From the NCBI GenBank assembly GCA_002684375.1, contig NYVC01000071.1:12258-20410 (forward strand): DNA of 8,153 nucleotides, given 5' to 3'. The notes beneath the pieces are model-generated. The model was not told the DNA's origin. It did no database searches and saw only the letters and a list, made by a program, of their open reading frames with translations. Both the position numbers and the translations under genes were made by a program. The DNA comes from Marinovum sp. (GTDB lineage: Bacteria; Pseudomonadota; Alphaproteobacteria; Rhodobacterales; Rhodobacteraceae). Shown in pieces: positions 1 to 6,267 of this stretch (position 1 is its first letter; every line of letters starts with the position of its first letter).

Positions 1-36
1 TAGTGTTTTCTGCGCAATGTGATTGACCTCGCTTGT

Positions 37-51
37 GCAGGTGATACCTGC
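37..51. repeat. Perfect inverted repeat in the leader of the AEC permease gene
   Basis: Two 6-base arms, GCAGGT (37-42) and ACCTGC (46-51), flank the 3-base centre GAT. The site ends 5 bases before the chosen permease start at 57. The only Shine-Dalgarno-like string, AGGTGA (39-44), lies inside it. It could be a repressor operator, or an RNA hairpin that hides the ribosome binding site. No regulator gene is visible, and 15-base palindromes do arise by chance, so the role is inference only. Confidence 0.35.
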
Positions 52-56
52 GATGC

Positions 57-1010
57 ATGCTGGCCATTTTCCTGAAAACCCTGCCGTTTTTTGCCGTGAT
101 CTGTCTGGGGTATTGCGCCGGGCGCAGCCAGTTTTTTAATCAGCAGGCCACGGCGTATCTGACCAAGTTCGTGTTTTACTTTGCGCTTTCTGCGATGCTG
201 TTTCGATTTTCATCTGCAATGTCGCTGGGCGAGATTTTTGACGGTTCCTTTGTCTTGGCCTATTTTCTGGGCACGTTGGTTGTTTATACTTTGGCCACTG
301 CGGTGGCCCTTTGGCGGCAAAAACCGATGGCCGAAGCCGCGATCGAGGCGCAATGTGCGGTGATTGGGAACGTCGGCTTTTTGGGCATTCCAATGTTAAT
401 TCTGCTGCTTGGCCCAAAGGCGGTCGGCCCGGTAATGTTGGTACTGGCGGTTGATTTGATTTTCTTTGGCAGTCTCGTGGTGATGCTGGTTACAGGATCT
501 CGCGGCGGCCAAGCCGGTTTTGCGATGTTCGCAACCTCGGCTGCGGGTCTGGTCAAAAACCCGATGATCGTGTCGATCTCGCTTGGCTTGTGCTGGTCGG
601 CGCTGTCATTGCCAATCCCCGCACCGTTGAACGATTTCGTCACAATTTTGGGTGGGGCGGCAACGCCGGGCGCGTTGTTTGCGATTGGCGCGTCGTTGGC
701 GTTTAAATCGGCCGAACGGCTCGAGGTTGCGGCGTGGTTATCGTTTTGCAAGCTGATCTTGCACCCAGCCTGTGTTGCCTTTTCCGCATTTGTTGTTTTC
801 TCGGTCGAACGCTATTCGGCAGGTGTGATGGTTGCCGCTGCGGCTTTGCCGGTGGCGGGAAACGTCTATATTATTTCCCAGCATTACGGGGTGGCCCCGC
901 AGCGTGTGTCGGCCTCTATCTTGATCTCGACAGGTATAAGCATTGTTACGTTATCTGTCGTTATCGCCCTGATAGGTGCAGGTTTAGTGCCGGGTCAAAA
1001 CCCGTCTTAG
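57..1010 (+). CDS. AEC (auxin efflux carrier) family permease
   Basis: This is a 317-residue, strongly hydrophobic membrane protein of the AEC/Mem_trans family, whose bacterial members export or import small organic acids such as malonate. The N-terminus enters a membrane helix directly (MLAIFLKTLPFFAVICLGYC), and a second helix follows near residues 35-55. The family signature GNVGFLGIP lies at about residues 104-112, and an NP pair (168-169) opens a later helix, as is usual for these carriers. The length fits a complete family member with about ten helices. The ATG at 57 was chosen because a stop lies in frame at 42-44; another ATG at 53 is out of frame. The gene stands apart from the downstream run, separated by 373 bases. 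The substrate cannot be deduced. Confidence 0.9.
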   Translation: MLAIFLKTLPFFAVICLGYCAGRSQFFNQQATAYLTKFVFYFALSAMLFRFSSAMSLGEIFDGSFVLAYFLGTLVVYTLATAVALWRQKPMAEAAIEAQCAVIGNVGFLGIPMLILLLGPKAVGPVMLVLAVDLIFFGSLVVMLVTGSRGGQAGFAMFATSAAGLVKNPMIVSISLGLCWSALSLPIPAPLNDFVTILGGAATPGALFAIGASLAFKSAERLEVAAWLSFCKLILHPACVAFSAFVVFSVERYSAGVMVAAAALPVAGNVYIISQHYGVAPQRVSASILISTGISIVTLSVVIALIGAGLVPGQNPS

Positions 1011-1079
1011 CGGTCCCTGTGTATGTCGCTGCGTTTCAATTAAGTGGTTGGCGCCCGCGATGCGCGCGCGGCCTCTGGG

Positions 1080-1117
1080 TTTTGGGCGGCGTCTGGGGCC
1101 AGACCCCATTGCCAAAA
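1080..1117. repeat. Compound stem-loop downstream of the permease gene
   Basis: An inner perfect stem, GTCTGG (1091-1096) with CCAGAC (1099-1104), is nested inside an outer stem, TTTTGG (1080-1085) with CCAAAA (1112-1117). The core could also pair as TGGGG with CCCCA around CCAGA. No T-run follows on the + strand, so it is not a classic intrinsic terminator. It could stabilise the 3' end of the permease mRNA, help Rho-dependent termination, or be a copy of a dispersed intergenic repeat. Confidence 0.4.
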
Positions 1118-1245
1118 AGCCTACATGAGCGGTCTGTGCTGTATTGGCGCAACAAGTTTTCCCGCCGGGCTGAGGGTGGTTGAATGCGTTGATGTCAGAT
1201 GGTTAGATCATGGCACCGCGCGAGGGGTTATGCTATGAGGTGAAA

Positions 1246-1371
1246 ATGGTCTTCGCGCTGTCCAGTGTGGCAAGACTTCGCGGTCGATTTATCTTGCCGC
1301 TTTTCAGAAGGTTGGGGCTTTGCGAATGTGTCGACTCTTACATGGATAAGAAGTCGGTAACAAAATTTTAA
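1246..1371 (+). CDS. Possible small ORF (41 aa) in the fghA leader
   Basis: The ATG at 1246 is preceded by GAGG (1237-1240) with a 5-base spacer, a good ribosome binding site. It opens a 41-codon frame ending at TAA (1369-1371), two bases before the fghA ribosome binding site. The frame is open upstream to an ATG at 1210 (53 codons), but that start lacks a comparable site. The peptide is basic, with a hydrophobic middle (RGRFILPLF) and a lysine-rich tail (DKKSVTKF), and matches no family known to me. The frame runs through the 1269-1298 stem-loop, so it could be a leader peptide. A chance frame of this length is quite possible; the ribosome binding site and its position next to fghA are the only support. 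Confidence 0.25.
   Translation: MVFALSSVARLRGRFILPLFRRLGLCECVDSYMDKKSVTKF
1267..1304 (+). promoter_or_regulatory. Stem-loop with trailing T-run in the fghA leader (possible attenuator or operator)
   Basis: Perfect 7-base arms, GGCAAGA (1269-1275) and TCTTGCC (1292-1298), enclose a 16-base loop. A T-G wobble and one more G-C pair extend the stem to nine pairs (1267-1275 with 1292-1300). TTTT follows at once (1301-1304). This resembles a weak intrinsic terminator placed about 80 bases before the fghA start, where it could act as an attenuator. The spaced arms could instead be a dimeric regulator's binding site. The structure is directly visible; the function is inferred. Confidence 0.35.
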
Positions 1372-1372
1372 T

Positions 1373-1377
1373 AGGAG
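1373..1377 (+). promoter_or_regulatory. Ribosome binding site of fghA
   Basis: AGGAG lies six bases before the ATG at 1384. This strong, well-spaced Shine-Dalgarno sequence fixes the fghA start. Confidence 0.8.
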
Positions 1378-1383
1378 ATATAG

Positions 1384-2217
1384 ATGGAAACAGTAGCTGA
1401 AAATCGTTGTTTTGGGGGTGTGCAGGGGGTCTATACACATGCCTCCGAGGCCTGCGGTGGTGATATGACTTTTGGTCTGTTTTTACCCGCCGAAGCACAG
1501 AGCGGTCCGGTGCCAGTGATGTGGTTTTTATCCGGTCTGACATGTACCCATGAGAATGCGATGGTCAAAGCCGGCGCGCAGGGATGGGCCGCTGAACAGG
1601 GCATTGCGCTGGTGTTTCCCGATACATCTCCGCGTGGTGAAGACGTTGCCGATGATGACGCCTACGATCTGGGGCAGGGCGCGGGCTTTTATGTTAATGC
1701 AACACAGAAACCCTGGGCCCCGCATTTCCGTATGTGGGATTATGTGGCCGAAGAACTGCCCGCACTGATAGGCGCCAATTTTGCCATTGATGCCGAGCGT
1801 CAGGCCATCACTGGCCATTCGATGGGAGGGCATGGTGCCTTGACCTTGGCGATGGGGTTACCGGGGCGGTTTCGATCAGTGTCGGCCTTTGCGCCGATTT
1901 GCAACCCAACGGCCTCGGACTGGGGGCGCAAACAACTGGGGGCCTATCTTGGTACCGACGAGACCACATGGGCGCCGCATGACGCCACATTGATGATGCA
2001 ATCGGCTGGCTTTGACGGTCCGATGCTGATTGATACCGGCACCAAGGATCAGTTTCTTGATTTGCTGTGCCCAGAAGCCTTGGCCGCAGCAGTGTCAACC
2101 CGCCGCCAGCAGGCGATGTTGCGTTTGCAACCGGGATATGACCACAGCTATTTCTTTATTTCGACGTTTATGGAGGATCATGTGACCTTCCATGCCGAGG
2201 CCCTGTATAGCGAGTAG
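1384..2217 (+). CDS. fghA: S-formylglutathione hydrolase
   Basis: This 277-residue cytosolic serine esterase of the esterase D/FGH family hydrolyses S-formylglutathione to formate and glutathione, the second step of glutathione-dependent formaldehyde detoxification. The alpha/beta-hydrolase catalytic triad is visible: nucleophile Ser146 in GHSMGGHGAL, Asp222 in GTKDQF, and His254 in GYDHSYFF. The motif FLSGLTCTHEN (about 48-58), with conserved Cys54, forms the oxyanion-hole region typical of FGH rather than of general esterases. Length is normal for the family. The start is fixed by AGGAG six bases upstream. No glutathione-dependent formaldehyde dehydrogenase gene lies in the window, so the first pathway step must be encoded elsewhere. 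The gene heads a tight + strand run, with sthA starting three bases after its stop. The structured leader upstream may regulate it. Confidence 0.95.
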   Translation: METVAENRCFGGVQGVYTHASEACGGDMTFGLFLPAEAQSGPVPVMWFLSGLTCTHENAMVKAGAQGWAAEQGIALVFPDTSPRGEDVADDDAYDLGQGAGFYVNATQKPWAPHFRMWDYVAEELPALIGANFAIDAERQAITGHSMGGHGALTLAMGLPGRFRSVSAFAPICNPTASDWGRKQLGAYLGTDETTWAPHDATLMMQSAGFDGPMLIDTGTKDQFLDLLCPEALAAAVSTRRQQAMLRLQPGYDHSYFFISTFMEDHVTFHAEALYSE

Positions 2218-2220
2218 AAT

Positions 2221-3678
2221 ATGGTACATTATGACCTGATTATTATTGGCAGTGGTCCGTCTGGTAAGTCGGCTGCGATACAGGCCGGCAAGCTAAAACG
2301 CAAAGTCTTGGTCATTGATCGTCAGCCGCGGTTGGGTGGTGTTTCGGTACATAGCGGTACCATCCCGTCGAAAACCCTTCGCGAAACGGTGCTGAACCTG
2401 ACCGGTTGGCGTGAGCGCAGCTTTTACGGCCGTTCCTATAGGGTCAAGGATGAGATTGCTGCGGGCGATCTGAAAAGCCGCCTGCACAAAACACTGGATT
2501 ACGAAGTGGACGTGCTGGAGCATCAGTTCAACCGCAACTATGTCGACACGCTTTTTGGGCTGGCAAGGTTCACCGGCCCGAACAGGGTCGAAGTGTTGAC
2601 CGAAGCAGGCGAAAGCACCAGTATGACCGCGGACCGGTTTCTGGTCTGTACTGGCACCAAGACCTTTCGGCCCGACTGGGTGCCGTTCAATGGCACCACT
2701 ATTCTGGACAGTGACGAATTTCTTGATATGCAAGCGATCCCACGCAGTCTGACGGTTGTCGGTGCCGGGGTGATCGGGGTGGAATATGCCACTATGTTTG
2801 CGGCGCTGGATGTGCGGGTGACCCTGATCGAGCCGCGCGACAGTTTTCTGGATTTTGTCGACCATGAAACGATCCGTGAATTCAGTCATCAAATCCGCGA
2901 AAACGGCGTTGACCTGCGGCTTGGTGCGGCCATTGACCGGGTCGAAGATGCCGGTGAACACATCGAGGTTTCCCTAGCTAATGGCCGTCACGTACGATCT
3001 GAAATGTTGTTGTTTGCTGCCGGCCGCTTGGGGGCCACAGCGCGATTGAACTTAAAGGCAGTAGGGCTTGAGACCGATCATCGCGGCCGGATCGAGGTTG
3101 ACCGCACAACCTATCAAACCGCGGTGCCGCATATCTATGCCACCGGTGATGTGATCGGCCATCCCAGTCTGGCGTCCACATCGTTGCAACAGGGGCGCAT
3201 CGCGGCCTGTCACGCAATGGACACCCCGACCTTGAAGGAAAGCCCGTGGTTTCCCTATGGTATTTATTCTGTGCCAGAAATATCCACTTGTGGCATGTCA
3301 GAACAGGATATGCAGCAGCGCGGTATCCCTTATGAGGTCGGTATCGGCCGGTTCCGCGAAACCTCGCGCGGCAATATCATGGGTCTTGAACACGGCATGG
3401 TGAAAATGCTGGTCAGCCTCAAAACCCGTCGGGTGCTCGGAGTGCAAATCGTTGGTGAGGGCGCAACTGAATTGATCCATATCGCGCAAGCGGTGCTGAA
3501 CCTGAAGGGCACGGTAGATTACTTTGTCGAGAATACCTTTAACTATCCGACGTTGGCCGAAGCCTATAAAATTGCTGGGCTGGATGCATTTAACCGTATG
3601 CCGATCCCCGAAGCCTTCAAGGTGAAAATACCTGTGGATAAGACTGCACAGGCTGGCGAGATGGCCAAGAATGGTTAA
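2221..3678 (+). CDS. sthA: Soluble (Si-specific) NAD(P)+ transhydrogenase
   Basis: This FAD flavoprotein transfers hydride between NAD(H) and NADP(H) in the cytosol. It has the flavoprotein disulfide reductase fold: an N-terminal FAD-binding GSGPSG (10-15), a second Rossmann motif GAGVIG (181-186) for the nicotinamide cofactor, the FAD-contacting ATGDVIGHPSLAS segment (Asp310), and a C-terminal dimerisation domain with FNYPTLAEAYKIA. The two redox cysteines of lipoamide dehydrogenase and glutathione reductase are replaced by Ser42 and Thr47 (GGVSVHSGTIPSK), and the reductase His-Glu motif is absent; both points favour SthA over a disulfide reductase. At 485 residues it is somewhat longer than the E. 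coli enzyme (466), with an extra C-terminal tail of roughly 20 residues. It starts three bases after fghA with only a weak ribosome binding site, suggesting translational coupling, and its end overlaps the Nudix gene by eight bases. Confidence 0.92.
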   Translation: MVHYDLIIIGSGPSGKSAAIQAGKLKRKVLVIDRQPRLGGVSVHSGTIPSKTLRETVLNLTGWRERSFYGRSYRVKDEIAAGDLKSRLHKTLDYEVDVLEHQFNRNYVDTLFGLARFTGPNRVEVLTEAGESTSMTADRFLVCTGTKTFRPDWVPFNGTTILDSDEFLDMQAIPRSLTVVGAGVIGVEYATMFAALDVRVTLIEPRDSFLDFVDHETIREFSHQIRENGVDLRLGAAIDRVEDAGEHIEVSLANGRHVRSEMLLFAAGRLGATARLNLKAVGLETDHRGRIEVDRTTYQTAVPHIYATGDVIGHPSLASTSLQQGRIAACHAMDTPTLKESPWFPYGIYSVPEISTCGMSEQDMQQRGIPYEVGIGRFRETSRGNIMGLEHGMVKMLVSLKTRRVLGVQIVGEGATELIHIAQAVLNLKGTVDYFVENTFNYPTLAEAYKIAGLDAFNRMPIPEAFKVKIPVDKTAQAGEMAKNG

Positions 3679-4141
3679 GGGCAACATTCCTATAGTGTGC
3701 TCGGCGGTTTCTGTCGTGCTGCTGCGCTGGCGTCAGAGTTTGGCCCAGATACTGTTGCTGCGCCGCACGCGGCCGCCTGCGGGCGTTTGGTGTCAGGTCG
3801 CGGGTGGTATTGAGGCAAACGAGACGGCTTGGCAGACCGCGCTGCGCGAAGTTACCGAGGAAACGGGACTGAGGCTTGCAGAATTATGGTCAGGTGACTT
3901 TTGCGAGCAATTCTATGAGGCGGATAAAGACCGTATCACGATGTTACCGGTTTTTATCGGGGTCGTGCCACCGGATGCCGAGGTTGTGTTGAACGCCGAA
4001 CATGACGGGTATAAATGGCTCGGTTATGAGGAGGCTGACCGTCTGCTTGCCTTCCCGGGACAACGCAAGATGCTGGCTGCAGTCAAAGCCGGATTTATCG
4101 ACCGCCAACCCCATGCGCTTTTGCGGATCCCGATCGTATGA
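3671..4141 (+). CDS. Nudix hydrolase, dihydroneopterin-triphosphate pyrophosphatase-like
   Basis: This is a 156-residue Nudix-domain protein; such enzymes cleave nucleoside diphosphates linked to another group, using divalent metal. The Nudix box GX5EX7REUXEEXGU is matched perfectly at residues 45-67 (Gly45, Glu51, Arg59-Glu60, Glu63-Glu64, Gly66). The C-terminal [17 protein letters not shown] resembles E. coli NudB (EHLAYKWLDAPAAAALL-type ending), which removes pyrophosphate from dihydroneopterin triphosphate in folate synthesis, and the length is close to NudB (150). Substrate assignment within this superfamily is unreliable from sequence alone, so no symbol is given. The start overlaps the end of sthA by eight bases, and the stop overlaps the next start (ATGA), so translation is probably coupled to both neighbours. 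A link to NAD(H) metabolism through sthA is possible but unsupported. Confidence 0.88.
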   Translation: MVKGNIPIVCSAVSVVLLRWRQSLAQILLLRRTRPPAGVWCQVAGGIEANETAWQTALREVTEETGLRLAELWSGDFCEQFYEADKDRITMLPVFIGVVPPDAEVVLNAEHDGYKWLGYEEADRLLAFPGQRKMLAAVKAGFIDRQPHALLRIPIV

Positions 4142-4596
4142 CGGCGCTTTATATTGATGCTGACGCCTGTCCGGTGAAAGTTGAGGCTGAACGCGTGGCA
4201 ACGCGCCATAAAATTCACATGTATGTGGTCAGTAACGGCGGCTTGCGTCCGTCGCAAAATCCGCTGGTGGAAACCATCATTGTCCCCGATGGGCCTGATG
4301 TCGCCGATATGTGGATCGCCGAACGGGCCGGGGTCGGAGACGTGGTGGTCACGGGAGATATTCCCCTGGCGGCAAAATGTGTCGAGGCCGGGGCTCAGGT
4401 GCTTAAGCACAATGGTGAGATGCTGACCCAAGCCAATATTGGCAACGTTCTGGCGACCCGCGATTTGATGACAGACCTGCGCGCAGCTGATCCGTTTCGA
4501 CAAGGCGGTGGTAAAGGCTTTACAAAAGCCGACCGATCACGCTTTCTGGATGGGTTAGAACGAGCCTTGCGCTTGGCAATAAAAGCAGCGGTATAA
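4138..4596 (+). CDS. YaiI/YqxD family protein (UPF0178, DUF188)
   Basis: This 152-residue protein is the same length as E. coli YaiI and shares its landmarks in order: N-terminal [10 protein letters not shown] (Asp7, Asp9), the SNGGLRPS segment near 37-44, [13 protein letters not shown] (Asp54, Asp57), [11 protein letters not shown] (Asp74), and a C-terminal [30 protein letters not shown] stretch, quoted here only as TRDLMTDLR and [14 protein letters not shown] landmarks. The family is widespread and uncharacterised. The spaced acidic residues recall PIN-like metal-dependent nucleases, but no activity should be assumed. No signal peptide or membrane segment is seen. Its ATG overlaps the Nudix stop (ATGA), so it is probably co-translated. 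Family membership is secure; function is unknown. Confidence 0.9.
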   Translation: MTALYIDADACPVKVEAERVATRHKIHMYVVSNGGLRPSQNPLVETIIVPDGPDVADMWIAERAGVGDVVVTGDIPLAAKCVEAGAQVLKHNGEMLTQANIGNVLATRDLMTDLRAADPFRQGGGKGFTKADRSRFLDGLERALRLAIKAAV

Positions 4597-4630
4597 CAGC
4601 AAACAGGTGGTCACGCGGACAGAGGCTCCG

Positions 4631-4636
4631 AGGAGG
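4631..4636 (+). promoter_or_regulatory. Ribosome binding site that decides the DMT transporter start
   Basis: A consensus AGGAGG lies six bases before GTG at 4643. The alternative in-frame GTG at 4607 has no such sequence in front of it. This favours the shorter protein. Confidence 0.7.
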
Positions 4637-4642
4637 GGTATT

Positions 4643-5611
4643 GTGGGGGGAAGTGCGGGTCACAAGGCCAATCAGATCGCTGCGGCTTGCGCTGTGGTCG
4701 CGGTATTGTGTTTTTCATCAAATGATGTTGGCATAAAACTTCTCAGTGGCGGCTATGCTCTGCATCAGGTGGTGATCGTTAGAACGCTGATTGCGATGAG
4801 TATTTTATTGTTCTTGGTGGTGCCGTTTAACGGTGGCTTCAAGGTTCTGCGTACCAAACGCCTTAAGATGCATATCTGTCGTGGCCTCTGCGTGGTCTTT
4901 GCCAATATGTGTTTTTTTCTGGCTTTGGCTGCCATGCCATTGGCCGATGCGGTGGCTGTTTTCTTTGTCAGCCCGTTGCTGATTACGGTGTTTTCGGTGG
5001 TTTTTTTACGCGAACATGTTGGCCCGTTTCGCTGGGCGGCGATTGTGGTGGGGTTGTTAGGTGTAATTGTCATCGTCCGCCCCGGCACTTCGGCGTTCCA
5101 GCTTGCATCGCTTTTGCCTCTGTTTGCGGCAACGGGCTATGCTACGTTGCATATTTTGACCCGTAAAATTGGTGGAACTGAGAGTGCGATTACCATGGCA
5201 ATCTATATCCAACTGACCTTTTTGGTGGTCTGCGTTGCGGTGGGTCTGTTTATGGGTGATGGCCGCTATGCCGGCAGCGGTGATCCGTCGCTCGAATTTT
5301 TATTTCGGGCCTGGATCTGGCCCAAGCCTGAAAACCTCTTGGTGTTCATGGTCATTGGAGCCGGTAGTGCGTTTGGGGGATATTTGATTTCGCAGGCTTA
5401 TCGGGTCAGTGAGGCGGCATTTGTTGCACCGTTTGAATATATTGCCATGCCTATTGCGATCTTTTGGGGCGCTGTAATTTTTGATGATTGGCCAGACCTG
5501 ACAGCTTGGTTTGGCATGATATTGATCATTGGATCAGGATTGTTCATGGTTTGGCGCGAAACTGTCACACGCGCTGATAGTACGGCCCAAAGGCGAAGAA
5601 TTCGCCGATAG
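4643..5611 (+). CDS. DMT-superfamily EamA-domain transporter
   Basis: This is a 322-residue inner-membrane carrier with two tandem EamA repeats and about ten hydrophobic helices. Visible helices begin with AACAVVAVLCFSSND and continue through LADAVAVFFVSPLLITVFSV. The first repeat ends with the hallmark REHVGPFRWAAIVVGLLGV and IVRPG; the second ends with APFEYIAMPIAIFWGAVIF, a DDWPD loop and a final helix. The C-terminus is short and very basic (RRRIRR), consistent with a cytoplasmic end. The family exports metabolites, often amino acids or toxic compounds, and this member's substrate cannot be told. The frame is open from GTG at 4607 (334 residues), but GTG at 4643 was chosen because AGGAGG sits six bases before it. 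The gap from the YaiI gene is 46 bases, so it is probably in the same transcript. Confidence 0.88.
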   Translation: MGGSAGHKANQIAAACAVVAVLCFSSNDVGIKLLSGGYALHQVVIVRTLIAMSILLFLVVPFNGGFKVLRTKRLKMHICRGLCVVFANMCFFLALAAMPLADAVAVFFVSPLLITVFSVVFLREHVGPFRWAAIVVGLLGVIVIVRPGTSAFQLASLLPLFAATGYATLHILTRKIGGTESAITMAIYIQLTFLVVCVAVGLFMGDGRYAGSGDPSLEFLFRAWIWPKPENLLVFMVIGAGSAFGGYLISQAYRVSEAAFVAPFEYIAMPIAIFWGAVIFDDWPDLTAWFGMILIIGSGLFMVWRETVTRADSTAQRRRIRR

Positions 5612-5635
5612 TTGGCCCATAATATTACGGAGATC

Positions 5636-5640
5636 AGGAG
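5636..5640 (+). promoter_or_regulatory. Ribosome binding site of the HAD gene
   Basis: AGGAG lies six bases before the ATG at 5647 and supports that start. The 35-base gap also holds the palindrome TAATATTA (5620-5627), which looks like a -10 box, but no matching -35 was found. Confidence 0.7.
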
Positions 5641-5646
5641 AGAAAT

Positions 5647-6267
5647 ATGAAAATTTCTGCCGTTGTGTTCGACATAGGCAATGTTTTGATTGGCTGGACG
5701 CCTGCGCAATTTTTTGATGCAAAAATCGGCGCAGACCGGCGGCGGGCGTTTTTTGACGCGGTGCCAATTCTGGCGGCCAATGCTGCGATTGATCGTGGCT
5801 CGCGCTTTCCTGATACGATTGTGCAACTGGTGGATCAACACCCTGATTGGGAGGCTGAAATCACGCTGTGGCATACTTGTTGGCTGGATATGGTCAGCCC
5901 TGTGATCACCCGTTCTGTTAAGTTGTTAAGGGCGTTGCGGCGGCAGGGTGTTCCAGTTTTTGCTCTGAGCAATTTTGGGGCTGAAACCTTTGAGATTGCC
6001 AAGGCGCGCTATCCGTTTTTGGCTGAGTTTGATCAGCATTATATCTCGGGGGTGATGCGGATAATGAAACCTGACCCTGAGATATATGCGGCGCTTGAGC
6101 AGGACAGTGGTCTGGCGCCTGAGACGTTGCTATTTGTCGATGACCTGTCTGAAAATATCGCTGCGGCGGCAGCACGAGGCTGGCAGGTGCATTTGTTTGA
6201 CGGGCCGCAAGGATGGGCGGATTGTCTGGTGGCTCACGGGCTGCTGAGTGAGGAGCAAGCCCAATGA
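5647..6267 (+). CDS. HAD-superfamily phosphatase (HAD-IA, YihX-like)
   Basis: This is a 206-residue cytosolic haloacid-dehalogenase-type hydrolase, probably a phosphatase of a small phosphorylated metabolite. All four HAD motifs are present: motif I VVFDIGNVLIGW with nucleophile Asp9, motif II Ser108 in FALSNFG, motif III Lys141 in RIMKPDPEIY, and motif IV LFVDDLSENI with Asp165-Asp166. In motif I the second acid is replaced by Gly11 (DIGN), which is normal for the YihX/epoxide-hydrolase N-domain branch and points to that subfamily. The length matches YihX (about 200), and a helical cap fits between motifs I and II. The start is supported by AGGAG six bases upstream. Its stop overlaps the next start (ATGA), so it is probably translated together with the cyclodeaminase-like gene. 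The substrate is unknown. Confidence 0.9.
   Translation: MKISAVVFDIGNVLIGWTPAQFFDAKIGADRRRAFFDAVPILAANAAIDRGSRFPDTIVQLVDQHPDWEAEITLWHTCWLDMVSPVITRSVKLLRALRRQGVPVFALSNFGAETFEIAKARYPFLAEFDQHYISGVMRIMKPDPEIYAALEQDSGLAPETLLFVDDLSENIAAAAARGWQVHLFDGPQGWADCLVAHGLLSEEQAQ

Larger units (their letters stand above)
1011..1383. other. 373-base gap between the permease and fghA
   Basis: No protein family is recognisable here in any frame, and no tRNA or other known RNA gene was seen. The open frames over 1044-1238 give arginine-, glycine- and alanine-rich peptides that look like non-coding translation. The gap does contain a compound stem-loop (1080-1117), a long stem-loop followed by four T (1269-1304), a possible 41-codon frame with its own ribosome binding site (1246-1371), and the fghA ribosome binding site. 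No convincing -35/-10 pair could be picked, although the fghA promoter should lie here. Confidence 0.6.

Noticed and set aside
23..28. TTGACC as a -35 box for the AEC permease
   Set aside because: No -10-like sequence is found at 16-18 bases spacing; the matching position falls in ACCTGC.
1044..1238. Open frames of 64 and 149 codons reaching into the gap after the permease
   Set aside because: The translations are rich in Arg, Gly, Ala and Cys, match no family, have no good ribosome binding site, and one of them overlaps the permease heavily in another frame.
2293..2961. 222-codon open frame on the - strand inside sthA
   Set aside because: It lies wholly opposite a well-supported gene and has no recognisable domain; such long antisense frames are common opposite codon-biased genes.
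4138..4596. YaiI/YqxD protein as a toxin of a toxin-antitoxin pair
   Set aside because: Its acidic residues recall PIN-like folds, but the partner upstream is a Nudix enzyme rather than an antitoxin, and the family is a widespread chromosomal one.
5620..5627. TAATATTA as a -10 box for a separate HAD promoter
   Set aside because: No -35-like hexamer lies 16-18 bases upstream; AT-rich palindromes of eight bases arise easily by chance.
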